Below, piece after piece: positions 1 through 10,876 of a stretch of 64,000 nt of DNA. Position numbers and translations under genes: made by a program. The notes under the pieces were generated by a model. It searched no databases and was not told the DNA's origin. It saw nothing but the letters and a program-made list of their open reading frames with translations. This DNA is from Sciurus carolinensis (Eukaryota > Chordata > Mammalia > Rodentia > Sciuridae), in NCBI RefSeq assembly GCF_902686445.1, contig NC_062220.1:114438643-114502642 (forward strand). Reading direction: 5' to 3'. Every line of letters starts with the position of its first letter. Position 1 is the first letter of the stretch.

Positions 1-3000
1 TTGCCTGGCTCCTATGTGCACACAAAAGTCACTGGTACCCAAGAGGGACATAGGAGTCAGGTTGCCTGTTCAGAACGTGAAGGGGTGGTGCCCATGACAG
101 TCAAACCTCCTGACCATAGCTTTAGGGGAAGTACAACCCTCCAATCTCAGACAGGTCCTCATGGCAACCACAGGCCTGCTCTGCACTTCTGTACCCAGGA
201 TCCTCTCACACCTGCCCTGTTACCTGCCCAGAGATGCTTCCACTTCTCTTCTATTCCCTTCCCCTCCTAACTCCTCCTGACTCTGCAATCCATCCAGAAG
301 ATTAGCCTCACACTAAAGCATGGAGAATATATAATCCAGAAATAGTAAAATCGTCCCTCCACAGAGCAAGGATACATAGTTTTTGAGACATTCACCCACA
401 GGATTTAATGCAGCGACAGTGACTAAGCAAGTTACATACAAACAGATGACGACTCTCACAAAATATTGAGTGGAAATAATAATGTTACATGCTATATGGT
501 CCCATCCTAAAGAAGACTGTCCACTACTCTATGCCACTACTCTATGCCACTAAGACCCCTAAAGAGGAAGCTATAGTTGGCCAACCACCTGTCTCCCTCA
601 GAAGCAGCTCTCTGGTCAGCCCATGCTTTCAAATCTTCCCAGTCTCCATTGTCTGCAGAAATTCTGGAAGAGAGATGTTTTAGTCTATTAATGGGCTCTC
701 AACTAATTTTATTTAGATGTCTATATGGCTTTCCTCTAGTACCACATTGTGTTTATGACTACATGGAACTGTGTGTCATATAATGTTTATCTTTTTCAAG
801 ATCATTTTACATCAGTTATTTGAAGTTATTTTGCAGGAGCTATTCATCTTCTAGACATTTTCTTAACTTGTCCAATAAATTAGATACATCAGCATGAACT
901 AATAGATATTTTTCTTATGACTTGGGTTATAATCAAATACTACCTTGTTTTGTGGCTCAAACTGTTCCATTTTTGGCCATTGGTCTCTGTCAGGTATCTC
1001 CAGTGTCCCTTTGAAATATGGCCATTTTGCTATGTCTCTCATGTTCTCTGTCTCTCTTTCTGACTCCCTTTGACTCTCTTCACTTCCTGACTTTCTGGCA
1101 CTGTAGAACTCCAGGTTCATTTTATATTTTTTCCCTGTTAGAATCATCTATTTTTCCAGGGATTCTTGGACCCTTATTATGGAGAATGTATGGAAACCAA
1201 GATTGAGGTGCTGGATGTAGTTGTTGCTTCTATGTCCTGTCAGCTGACATAGCTGGCAGTAAATGTGTGTATGTTGACCTATATATATGTATCTGTGTGG
1301 GCATCTACAAATACTTGTATACGTAGCCTTCTCTTACTTCATTAAAGTAAACATGAGTTCATGTTGATGTCTCCAACTTTCATTCATTACTACGGGGATC
1401 ATTCTACCCTCCTTCCCTTGCTCATTTCAGTAGTGGTAAACCTGGTTGTCGCATGTCTCTTTAATTTTAGTCAATACTTTCTCAACTCTTGATTTATCTA
1501 CTCTCCTGTGGATCAAAGTGTGTTTGAATATTGAGGTGTCAGCCCTCAGAGCCAGCAGGTTGTGCTATTTTCTGAGCCTCAGAAATCTTTAAATGGTTAG
1601 TGCTGGCTTCACATCCCACCACTCCTCCACATCAGCGTTTTCTCCACACTTGACTTAGAGAGCACCAATACGTGAAAATTCCATAAAGAAGCAAGAAAAA
1701 GATTTTTATTTGTAAAACATGGAGAAGACAAACAAGGATTGCAGGAGGAAAATGGGGAGAGGGAGGTAGGAAGTGAAGGCAGAAGTGGGCATCCCACCTG
1801 CTCCCAGTCTGGAGGGAAATGGGCCAGGCAGCAGTGGCAATGAAATGACCTGGGAAGTGGGACAACAGCAGCCGCACCCTGGACCCCCTCAGGGACTGTT
1901 CTGCAGGGCTAAGCTGGATTCATGGACATCCCATTCATTGTTGTCCAAGGGCCCAATGAGGAACCCACATCCTGCCTGGGGAAACAGATCTTCAGAGCCA
2001 GGAGAAGGGCTTCTCTTCTTAATGTCAAGCAAGTTGGAAATATGTGGCCCCTTGCAATGATGCCAGGAGGAGAATGCTGCCATTACTCCCTCTAACAGGG
2101 CAAGTAGGAAGTAATGCTATGACTTGTTTTCCATGTAAAAGGGTCAGAGGCAGGCCATGTCAGCTCAAACCTGTGGGCAGGTCTGTCTCCTTCCCCTCAG
2201 ACCTCCTTAGAGTCTGGAGGCTTCAGATAACTAGAGGAAGGCAGAGATCAGAGATGAGCTTGTGTTAGAAATCTAGACAGAGCAGGAGAACCAGGTTGGG
2301 CAGCAGGGAGACAGGAAAAGTGACTGATTCCAAAGCAAGTTGCTGTTTCAGGTCAGTTTTTGCTTCCTAACAACAATTCTGTGCCCAACACACCCTGGGA
2401 AGTTGCTGTAGGAGTCTAAATACAGAGTGGTTCCTTGCTGTGCCCAGGCCAAAGGCAGGGTGCCAGGAGAAAAGGCAGGAGTGTGCGTGCACCTGAGCTC
2501 AGCATTGCCTACAGTGCTGCTGGGCATCCCCTGTGGTAAGAGGATGCCGCCGGGGTGTTCTGCCCACGTCCTACTTGGGGAGGGAGTAGGTAACCGTCTG
2601 AGGTGTGGGCTGGCTGCAAAATAAAAGCTATGAAAGTAGCATTACAAAATAAACACAGATGACCAGAAATATGTTTTTTAAAAGCGGGGCCAGTGATGGA
2701 CTGAACAGACCTATTGGGTCTATGTCCTAACAAAGAGCAAAACCCATGCTGGCTTTATTTATAGTGATACAGATCAAAAGGGATAAGTTGGGAGCTCCTT
2801 CAGTAAAAACAGAGTAAGAGTGGGGATAAACAGGTTGTTTGGTGCTTTGCAGGTTATGCCTATCTCTGGATGGCTGCGTTTGAACCAGGACTATGAGCTA
2901 AGGAAGGGCATCCGCATTATCTGGTTTTCTCAAACTAGGGAATTTTACCCGGGAGTTCCCAGAAAAGCAGCTTCCCTGCTTTAATGACTCAAACAATGTC

Positions 3001-3230
3001 CAGAGCTCATACACAGCCTCTAAAACGGGTGGGCCCTGGGGCTCTGAGTGAATTTTGGGGGAAATAATATTTCCAGAAATAGGCACATTCATGGGGGTGG
3101 GTCCCCTCATCCCCATGAGGGTGCAGTGGCTATTGGAGCTCCATTTATAGATATTCTTTAATTCTTTCAGTGCTATTTCATAGTGTTCAGGGAACTAGAC
3201 TTGCTTGTTCATAGATAAATTTATAAATAT
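1..3230. other. No gene recognised
   Basis: I recognise no coding gene or clear repeat here. Open frames are short (under 100 codons) and not family-like. Around 1690-2300 the base composition is more GC-rich, and a minus-strand AATAAA lies at 1710-1705, so this could be the 3' end of a minus-strand transcript, but no supporting protein similarity was seen. The stretch around 2620-2665 has plus-strand AATAAA-like words without an obvious upstream coding exon. Confidence 0.4.
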
Positions 3231-3588
3231 AGATGCTCTTCAACTTATGAGGGGGTTATATCGTGAAAATCCCTAAACTCCTTTGTAGGTTGAAAATATC
3301 ATTAAGTTGCAAATGCATTTAACCCACTGAACATCACAGCTGGGCAACACAGTATGTTGTATGGGTTATTTATTTAAAACAGTGCATTTTACTGGTGATT
3401 GCTGGGCTCAGCTGGGAGCTGTGGCTCACTGCTACTGTGGACACTTCTTTCGACACCATCATATCGCATGTTACTGCTCTGGGAAATGCCAAATTCACTG
3501 TACGGTTCCTATTGAATTCACATCATTTTTGCACCATTGTAGAGTTGAAAACTCATAAGTTGAACCATTATGAATTGGACAACATCTG
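3231..3588. mobile_element. Degenerate Tigger/pogo-like non-autonomous DNA transposon
   Basis: The two ends are imperfect inverted repeats: agatgctcttcaacttatga at 3231-3250 mirrors tatgaattggacaacatct near 3570-3588. The interior repeats the theme of TTGAAAAT/TAAGTTG words typical of mammalian Tigger-type (TcMar) MITEs with 'gttgaa...cataag' subterminal segments. TA lies next to the left end, as expected for TA target sites. No transposase frame is visible. Exact subfamily cannot be named from sight. Confidence 0.6.
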
Positions 3589-3593
3589 TATGT

Positions 3594-3775
3594 TATTCTT
3601 TTTGTGGGGAGGTACCAGGTATTGAACTCAGGGGTACTCAATCACTGAGCCACATCCCCAGACCCGTTTTGTATTTTTTTATTTAGAGACAAGGTCTCAT
3701 TGAGTTGCTTAGCACTTTGCTTTTGCTGAGGCTGCTTTCAAACTCAGTCCTCCTGTCTGTCTCCTGAGTGTTACT
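3594..3775 (-). mobile_element. Composite B1/ID-type SINE (sciurid)
   Basis: Read on the minus strand, a 7SL/B1-like left half (gcaactcaatgagaccttgt) is followed by an A-rich linker and a tRNA/ID-like right half (ggatgtggctcagtgattga) ending near ggtacc. This joint structure is typical of squirrel-family dimeric SINEs. The left monomer is 5'-truncated at about 3775. Pol III box-like words are degenerate, so this is a dead copy, not an RNA gene. Confidence 0.85.
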
Positions 3776-3776
3776 C

Positions 3777-4252
3777 TTTTTGATACGGTTGTAAATGAAA
3801 CTGGTTTCTTCATTTCCTTTTGGATTGTTCATTACTAGCATACAGAAATAAATTATTTTGCAAGGTGATCTTTTATCCAGAAACTTTCATGTTTTATTAT
3901 CTGTAGAAATTTTTATGTAGATTCTCTTGGGCTATTTATATGTAAGGGCATGTCATCCCAGACTACAGATAATTTCACTTTTTTCTAAGTTAGATGACCT
4001 TTATGCCATTTTGTTCTATAATTGAATTGGCTAGAATTTCCAGTATAATATTTAGCTGATGTGGTGAAAGGGAGCATCCTCAGCTTATTACTTGAGGGAA
4101 AGTTTTGACTTTTCACTACTTAGCATGGTGTTTATAGCCCTTCAGTAGGTTGAAAGAGTTGCCTTGAATTCCCAGTTGATTGCAGTTTCTTCTTGGCACA
4201 TTATAATTATGCACACTAGTGGGATTCCTTGTCATATATTTGTAAAGTACAC
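3777..4252 (-). mobile_element. Old L1 ORF2 fragment (minus)
   Basis: The plus strand reads as the complement of L1 ORF2 reverse-transcriptase coding DNA: 'gaaagggagcatcctcagct' around 4067 mirrors the RT region that in the younger L1 here (13940-13980) follows the catalytic palm. It is heavily mutated with no usable frame, so it is older than the two full-length L1s. Confidence 0.7.
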
Positions 4253-4253
4253 A

Positions 4254-4368
4254 TGAGAGCATTAATATCCAGGATATACAAAGAACTCAAAAAACACCAA
4301 AAACCTAACAGCCCAACCAATAAATGGACAGAGAAACTGAACAGGCACTTCACAGAAGAAGAAATATG
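4254..4368 (+). mobile_element. L1 ORF2 3'-region fragment (plus)
   Basis: The segment 'tccaggatatacaaagaact' with 'cacttcacagaagaagaa' matches the plus-strand ORF2 part at 15124-15222 of the first full-length L1. It sits in the opposite orientation to the L1 pieces on either side, so this is either an insertion into the older element or an inversion. Confidence 0.75.
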
Positions 4369-4620
4369 AAGGGTCAATTTTGCTTTGTTGAACTTTTCAT
4401 CATAAAAATCTGTCGGGCTTTGTCAAATGCTATCCTACATCAGTTGACATCTCTTTTTTCCCCTTCATTCTATTACATGGTATATTACATTGATTGAATC
4501 AGATAGTTTACGATTGCCTTGCATTCCTGTGCTAAACCATTCTTGATTGTGCTGCATAATATTACTGAACAGTATTAGGGTGGAGTTTTATTATGTAATC
4601 AAAGTTAAGCTATTATCAGC
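4369..4620 (-). mobile_element. Old L1 ORF2 RT fragment (minus)
   Basis: The complement matches the L1 RT region (compare 37660-37790 on the plus strand: 'atgctttttctgcatctatt', 'ttgcatccctgggatgaaac'). Here the equivalents 'caaatgctatcctacatcag' and 'ccttgcattcctgtgctaaa' are diverged. Probably the continuation of the 3777-4252 element. Confidence 0.7.
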
Positions 4621-4905
4621 TTAAAATTATTTTTGCAACCATGGTAACTACAAAAATAAAAATGTGTAGTAGAGAAACCAAAAATTAAAATGAGGAATTA
4701 AAACATACTTCTAAGAAAAGCATCTGATCATGAAGGAAAAGAGTAAGCAAGTGTAGCATCTACACAACCAAAACCACAAGAAACAAAATGGCAGTGACAA
4801 GTCCTCACATATCAATAGTTGCCTTGAAAATAAATGGGCTAAAATCTGAACAAATGGCAGAAAACAGCAATCGACTACATGCCACCTGCAGGAGACTCAG
4901 TGTGG
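4621..4905 (+). mobile_element. Old L1 ORF1/ORF2 junction fragment (plus)
   Basis: Positions 4780-4905 (acaaaatggcagtgacaagt ... acctgcaggagactcagtg) correspond to the start of L1 ORF2, compare 11955-12110. The upstream 4621-4780 is the A-rich ORF1-ORF2 spacer of older mammalian L1s. It is diverged and truncated at 4905, where unrelated sequence starts. Confidence 0.65.
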
Positions 4906-5642
4906 TTACCAGTGGGCCATGCATCCTCCTGGCCCTGGAGGGTGGTGCAGATGCCAGCAGGTTCCTGGGCCCTAGAAGGAGCAAGATCACACATAGTCCA
5001 GATGGACCATGCACAGACCACAGACCTGCACTCTACTTCCAGCAGGTGAAGAAGCTGGGGATGTTCATTGCCAAGAACATGCCCCAGACTTGGTCCCTAG
5101 GTCCTCCTCCATGCCAGAACAGCTGAGATGGCCCTCGTATTGAACCGTTCTCTGGGTCAGCCAGAGCTGGAGACTCCTCTTCTTGCCAGGGAGTGGTGAA
5201 TGGTGAATGGTGAATGGTGAATGGTGCTGATGGTCTGTGGGTCTGTGACATTGGGAATTACCCAAAGAGCATCCAGGACGTCATAGCAGACCCTGAGCTA
5301 GATCCATGGTGCCCAAGGCCCTGAAAAATCCACAGGGGAAAGGAAGCAAGTGCAGTCTCCAGCAGAGCCTAGAGTCACCAGGCCTTTGAATCTAAAGTTG
5401 ATGGATGCCAGCCTTTTCCACTTTGAACGTCGTAGTTGTCATGTGCTTTGCAGTCATTTCAAAGGAGCATTGCTAGCACAGCTAGGTATTTTATTGAGAT
5501 GAATCAAGACCAGGGTAGCAGATTTTTGAGCAGGAGTGGATGTTGGGATGTTTGATGACTTTCTAGAAGGTAACCTCAGTGCTGTGGTTCCTGATGGGCA
5601 TTGCTGAAAATATAGAACCATCTGGAGGACTGAAAATTTTAT
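4906..5642. other. Unassigned GC-richer segment with a short tandem repeat
   Basis: Sequence of higher GC than its neighbours, without a frame over about 110 codons. An open stretch at 4788-5126 (+) begins in L1 sequence and is therefore not a credible gene. A seven-base tandem repeat (tggtgaa) covers 5193-5226. It may be a processed pseudogene fragment, but I could not assign a parent. Confidence 0.35.
5193..5226. repeat. Heptanucleotide microsatellite (GGTGAAT)n
   Basis: About four to five perfect tandem copies of ggtgaat. Confidence 0.9.
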
Positions 5643-5935
5643 GAGTTATTTATTATTTATTTATTTATTTATTGTACCAGATGTTAAACCCAGGGGTGCT
5701 TAAACACTGAGCCACATCCCCAGCCTTTCATATAACATATATATGATGTACATAGCATATTTATGATATATATAACATATATAACATACATATATAACAT
5801 ATATATGATTTTTATAACATACATATACATAACATATATATACCTCACTAATTTGCAGAGGTTAGTTTTGAATTCCAGATTCTCCTGCCTCAGCCTCCCT
5901 GGCACTTGGATTACAGGTGTGTGCCACCATACCCT
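5643..5935 (-). mobile_element. Composite B1/ID SINE with AT-expanded linker
   Basis: From the right, ggtgtgtgccaccataccc and cctgcctcagcctccctggc are the complement of the B1-like half. From the left, ttaaacactgagccacatcc is the complement of the ID-like half, preceded by a (TTTA)n stretch at 5646-5672 that is the SINE tail. The linker (about 5729-5840), usually a short A-rich spacer, is replaced by roughly 110 bases of ATATAACAT-type repeats. Confidence 0.8.
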
Positions 5936-8900
5936 AGTGGGTCTTTAGTTTTGGCCAGATATCTGCTGGTTATTATTTATGTTGGGGAATGGCCAAAAGG
6001 GAAAGTAGGTCATAAATGGATTGTTTGCTATTTTAAAGGGCTGGGGGTGTTATAGTTTGAAATAATCTAACAGTCTTCTTAAATGATAATGACCTGAGCA
6101 TTTAATTTACCCACATTGTCCCTACCTCTACCCTGGTTCCATGCCACTGTGGATCACTGAAGGCTTTCTATGGTCCAAGTTCAGCCACAACCCATTTCTT
6201 GCTTACTAAGACTGAGATGAGTACTTCTAAAATGACACACCACAGGACTGCAGGTCTTGACTGATAACTGAAACTTTTGCAAACAGTGCTTTCAAATATG
6301 AAACTAAATTTGTTATCAAGTGACATGCTTTGTCTCAAAATCATTTTCTTCCAAATCGTTCCAAAGAGGTCAGACTGGAAGAAGATCTAGTCACTTGCCA
6401 TACTAACCCTCTTTAGGTATTCCAGCTGATAAATACTTTTCACCCTTTCCTCTTCTTTGTAGAATCATACAATAGAATGTGTTTGGGAAAGTAGCAGGCT
6501 TAAAATTGAAGCACAGCTACAATTAATGTTTTCAGCAGGAAGCTGTGCTAGGGCCCTCAGTGCTTCCCCAGTAGGGTCCTCAGTGCTTCCCCAGTGACCT
6601 TACCTTTTCATAGTAGGTGACTCTGGGAATGGGACAGCTATCAATAACTGATAGCTATCAGCATTCACATGAAACAGCTGATGTGGTGTGCTCCTCAGCC
6701 TATTCTTTAAGAAGAAAGGATGTTCACAAGGTGTAAATGTCATGAAAGCCAAAGGAGCGCCTGCTCTCATCTCTGGGAGGTAGTACCTTCTGGGGCAGGA
6801 TCCCTGGCTCTATGTACATTATGTGGCCTGGCACACATGGGCAGGATAGAAGTCAGACTCAATATGAGCTGGATAACCCAGAGGTGATGACAAGTAAAGC
6901 TTCTCCTTGACCCTGCATCACCTCCATCTATTGCATTTAGCATTCGGATGATTTTATTTTTCCTTGGGTAATTGAGCTAATAGGTGGCAAATAAATACCT
7001 TAGTTTCTTCTGATGTGTCTGGGGAGCAACTGTTCAAATGCTGGTTTCAGTGTGTCTTTGTTCAACCAGTCACAACTCTTCATAGTCTGCTTCAGGATTT
7101 GTTGGGATGTTTTTCAGTCATGTTGGTTTAGGAGGCCATTTTCCCCTCTTATAAATGCTTTTGTGGAAATTTGTGATTGGGTTTCTTAAGACATTTCATT
7201 CATGTTTGAATAAATTTACATTTGAAGGGACTAAATCAGCCAGACATTAAGGACGTGGCATCTTTCTAATGGATGTAAGTAATTCAAGGAAGAATAAGAA
7301 CGGTGTATTTTAGAATGTTTTAGGATGTATTTTTGGATCAATAAATAACATATTTAGGGTTTAATAAATATTTTGTTAGGTCAGCTTAGTTTCTACATCT
7401 TTGTATCCTAATAGAATTTTATCTCATTTAATATTTATTGAGGAGAAGACCTATTTATCTTGAGAGATATCATTCAGTGCTACTTTTCAAAATTTGTAGC
7501 TGTGTAAATCCACATGCTTAGGTGAAAATGCTGTGGTGCAAGCAAAACCTTTCCTATTAGGTCGTGTACCAGGAAGGCAAAATCAGCACATATGAAGTCT
7601 GCTGTTAGTAGGAAGCAAAAGAAAAGATCCTACAAACTGCAAGGGCATTTGGTCATTTGGAAGTTGAATTCTTGTCATTTCTTAACTTTGCTTAACTAAT
7701 CTTCTATGCTAGTTCTTTCTTATGGTGTTTTGAAGTTGATGAGTCTACTGGTATTTTCAAGAGAATGTAATCCATTAAATTTTTTTTTAATTCAGCATCA
7801 GTGAAAAGAACTTAGCATCATCTGTGCCTTATCTTTGGTAGGAAGGTAATGAGCAGCCACTTAGCTCTGTGTGCACAAGCAAGATGTTCCTGAGTCTCCT
7901 GGGATGGTTAGGTGATTCTTGAAGTTTCTTAGGAGAAGGGAAAGACATCAGTTCCTTGTGTTCCATTCAACAGTGAGCACAGGGCACTCAGTGAATATGC
8001 ATTAGGTTAATGAGTGTCCACTGCCCGAAGTGGTCTACTATTCCTGAAAAGTTCTCAATGCTGAATTTATGTCCTTCTCTATGCTCCATTAGCCTGTTAT
8101 TTAATCAATATTGCATCCTGAGACAGTTCTTTCTTCATACTACTGGGGCCTTTTTTCCAAATTTAGTCAAAAGAAAAGGAGGAAACTGCCTGTCTTTAGC
8201 TGCTCACAAAACAAAAGGAAGTGGCTTGCTGCCATCCCGAAAGAAGTAATGTAGCCTTTCCCTAAAGACACGGAAAAAGAAAAGACCAATCACATGGTTA
8301 TGATTAGACAATCTCTTGACCACTTCACACCATCCTTGCTTCTTGATATATTTTGTGCATCAGTGAGTTTTATAACCCAAATATTTTCTCCTATGTGATG
8401 TACTTAGAAATGGAAGCACAGAAATATCAGCTCCTTACCATTTCATGGGGTTCATAGGTCTCTGCTTGCTACCACACCAAATTTCCCCTAAAACTCTAGA
8501 ATCCCCACAATGCCCTCTGTTGTATGTCTATGGAACCAGACAGAAAGGAGACTTCCCATGACTCAAACTTGGAAGTGATATAGCATGACCCTTGCTGATT
8601 TGTTTGTTAGTAACCAGATGCTGATGTGGATCCACTTAGAGGAGAGGGAGCTACAAGCCTTGGGCAACAAGATCCTGTGGTGTTTGTGATCCCTTGTAAG
8701 GTACCCATATCATACGATGAGAAGAGACATTGGGACAATTCTAAATCTTGCAGGAAGCCATTGGCCAGTCTATGGCAAAGAGGAAGCTATCTCTGAAAAT
8801 CAGTCACTACAACCTTCCAGTGGTGCAGAGAAGGAACCATGGCTGAGAGAGAAGTTGACTTTCCCCCTCTCACTATGGAATTCAAATCATGGAAGAGTTG

Positions 8901-9084
8901 CATGTCATCCTTTGTCTCTCACTTTCCTATGGTGTGTCATCTATATGTTTGTGCATTGTACACACATGACTCTAACATTAGGATTTCTCAGGGAGTCCAT
9001 GTATGTATGGGCACATACACCTGCTGACAACCTCAAAAGCAGATGCTAGAATGATCCCTGGGGAACATGTTGGGAAGCTATGGA
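5936..9084. other. No gene or clear repeat recognised
   Basis: Over 3 kb of AT-leaning single-copy-looking DNA. The longest open frames (for example 8717-9049 plus, 110 codons) have no recognisable domain or codon pattern. A short local duplication is seen at 6555-6597, where agtgcttccccagt words repeat. Confidence 0.4.
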
Positions 9085-9165
9085 ATCCTGGAAGGCACAA
9101 TGACTTCTTCAGGGTCACACACATAACCAGAAGTAGGGGATGGGTCTGAACCCAAATCTATCTCC
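9085..9165 (+). repeat. MIR SINE fragment
   Basis: The core tgacttcttcagggtcacac followed by agaagtaggggatgggtctg and aacccaaatc has the order and spacing of the mammalian MIR core (ttgcccaaggtcacac, then a degenerate tRNA-SINE body). Ancient and diverged. Confidence 0.7.
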
Positions 9166-9664
9166 CCATATCAGGGGAGGTGGCTATACCCATGCTTGAC
9201 TGGGTATAACCAGTGTGTTAGTGTAACTGTGTTCACTTGTGCATACATCATGAGAAGATGTGAACAGTCCACATCCCAGGGGGACTTTGGCACCATCTTG
9301 TGTGAGGTAGAATCCCCAAGGAAATGACCTCACTTCCTTGGCAATGGAACACTCAGAACTTTGAACCCTAGTACTCAGCACCCACAGTCCAGGTAAAGTT
9401 CCTGTCTCCTCACTTCTGTTGAGACAGCAAGTCCAAAGCCATGAGCTCTTGTTGTTTACCTATCTGTGGATACTTAGGTCTCATGAAAGCCCTGAATAGG
9501 GGACTTTCTGGAGCTTGAAGGCTCTGGGTCAGCACTGGGTCCCACAACTGTGGTGATTTTTCCCAAGGAGACCAGAGGTGAGACAGGACAGGCCACTGCA
9601 GGTGACGATAGTCTAACCCACAACTAAGATTCCCCTTTAAATAGCCCCATACACACATGAAGAA
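9166..9664. other. No gene recognised
   Basis: Unassigned sequence. Minus-strand open frames at 9184-9381 and 9410-9658 are short and unlike any family I know. Confidence 0.35.
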
Positions 9665-9728
9665 TGTAAAAAGAAATGTCAGATCTAAGTTTTTCTAATA
9701 CATACAACCAAAGGATATTGAAAGTTTT
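9665..9728 (+). mobile_element. Left part of an old repeat split by the L1 insertion
   Basis: Together with 16108-16345 it forms a ~315-bp unit that is matched in reverse complement at 28711-28990. The full-length L1 at 9744-16093 interrupts it. Confidence 0.75.
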
Positions 9729-9743
9729 AAAGAAATGTCTACA
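9729..9743. repeat. Target-site duplication, left (L1 no. 1)
   Basis: aaagaaatgtctaca is repeated exactly at 16094-16108 after the A-rich tail. The preceding TTTT/AAAG context fits L1 endonuclease nicking. Confidence 0.95.
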
Positions 9744-9800
9744 GGACCTCGTCAGGCGGCTCTGCCCACTCTGGCTGCAGGCTCTCTTCACAGGGCGATC

Positions 9801-9812
9801 CAAGATGGCGGC
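9801..9812 (+). promoter_or_regulatory. YY1-like site, unit 1
   Basis: caagatggcggc matches the AAGATGGCGGC YY1 motif that directs start-site choice in human L1. Binding here is inferred. Confidence 0.6.
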
Positions 9813-10406
9813 CTAGAGGGAGACTGCACCCCCAGTTGCTCCAGAACCCAGGAGTTAAGAAGGGGAGGCATTGAGAGACTCGGACTGAAATAGAGCCACA
9901 GGTGAGTCTGCCCACTGGGTAAAGCTCGGCCCGGGTGGCAGGCCCAGATAGAGGTGGCTTATCGGAGCCGGGCAGGGCAGCTAGAGTCATCCACAGGCAG
10001 CCCTGCACACTCCGGCGGTGGGCCCCGCCCACACAGCCAGCTTCTCCAGGTTCTCGGAACAGAACTGGCCCGCTAGTGAGAGCCTTTCTGACCAGAACAA
10101 GCTCCGAGTCCCGGAGCCACTGCAGCGCAAAGTACTCTGGCACACAAGCAGCTTCAGGGACCGGGATAGGGCAGCCAGAGACCTCCCCAAGTAGCCTGGA
10201 CCCCTGCGGTGGGAGGTGCCTTTCAAGGCTAGCTTCTCAGACCAGACCACCCAGTGAGAGGTTTTCTACATAGAACCAGCCACAAGTCCCCGAACCAACG
10301 GAGAGCTTCGATCTGCAAGCAGCCTCTGGGATCAGGGCAGGGCAGCCAGAGACCTCTTCAGGCGGCTCTGCCCACTCCGGCTGCAGGCTCTCTTCACGGG
10401 GCGATC

Positions 10407-10418
10407 CAAGATGGCGGC
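10407..10418 (+). promoter_or_regulatory. YY1-like site, unit 2
   Basis: The same caagatggcggc word, exactly 606 bases downstream in the second promoter unit. Confidence 0.6.
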
Positions 10419-10876
10419 CTAGAGGGTGACTGCACCCCCAGTCGCTCCAGAACCCAGGAGTTAAGAAGGGGAGGCATTGAGAGACTCGGACTGAAGTGGA
10501 GCCACGGGTGAGTCTGCCCACTGGGTAAAGCTCGGCCCGGGTGGCAGGCCCAGATAGAGGTGGCTTATTGGAGCCAGGCAGGGCAGCTAGAGTTTTCCCA
10601 AGGTAGCCTTCCACACTCCGGCAGTGGGCTCCTCCCACACGGCCAGCTGCACGGTGCAGGCCCACAGTGAGAGCATTTCCGCACAGAACCAGTTCCAAAC
10701 GGTGGAACCAGTAGGGGGCTAGGGGCAGTTTTCTTCGGATGCGCTGCTTTATCAGATTCCTCCAAGACATCAGGCTACTGAAGGCTGGGAGGTGATACAC
10801 TGGAAATCTACTGGGACACTATAAGCCAATAGCGGAAAACTGCAATATCTCAGGGTCCCACTGACAGCTGACCAAT

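Larger units (their letters stand above)
9744..10876 (+). promoter_or_regulatory. L1 no. 1 5'UTR with tandem ~606-bp promoter units
   Basis: The block starting gacctcgtcaggcggctctg at 9745 recurs at 10351 (gacctcttcaggcggctctg), an offset of 606 bases, and the two copies stay very similar for about 290 bases including the caagatggcggc site. Unit 1 is complete. Unit 2 runs into the ORF1 leader. Shorter internal sub-repeats recur around 9970, 10160, 10335 and 10575 with the shared core agggcagc(c/t)agag. CpG content is high, in contrast with the AT-rich body. Tandem 5'UTR monomers acting as internal pol II promoters are known from mouse L1. By analogy this is the promoter. ORF-like stretches on both strands here (for example 10237-10800 minus) are GC-rich non-coding shadows. 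Confidence 0.85.

Noticed and set aside
4788..5126. A 112-codon gene
   Set aside because: The first third is decayed L1 ORF2 start sequence and the frame crosses the L1 boundary at about 4905.
9739..10800. Open frames up to 187 codons on both strands
   Set aside because: These fall in the tandem 5'UTR units of L1 no. 1, and the minus-strand frames repeat each other at the unit period.
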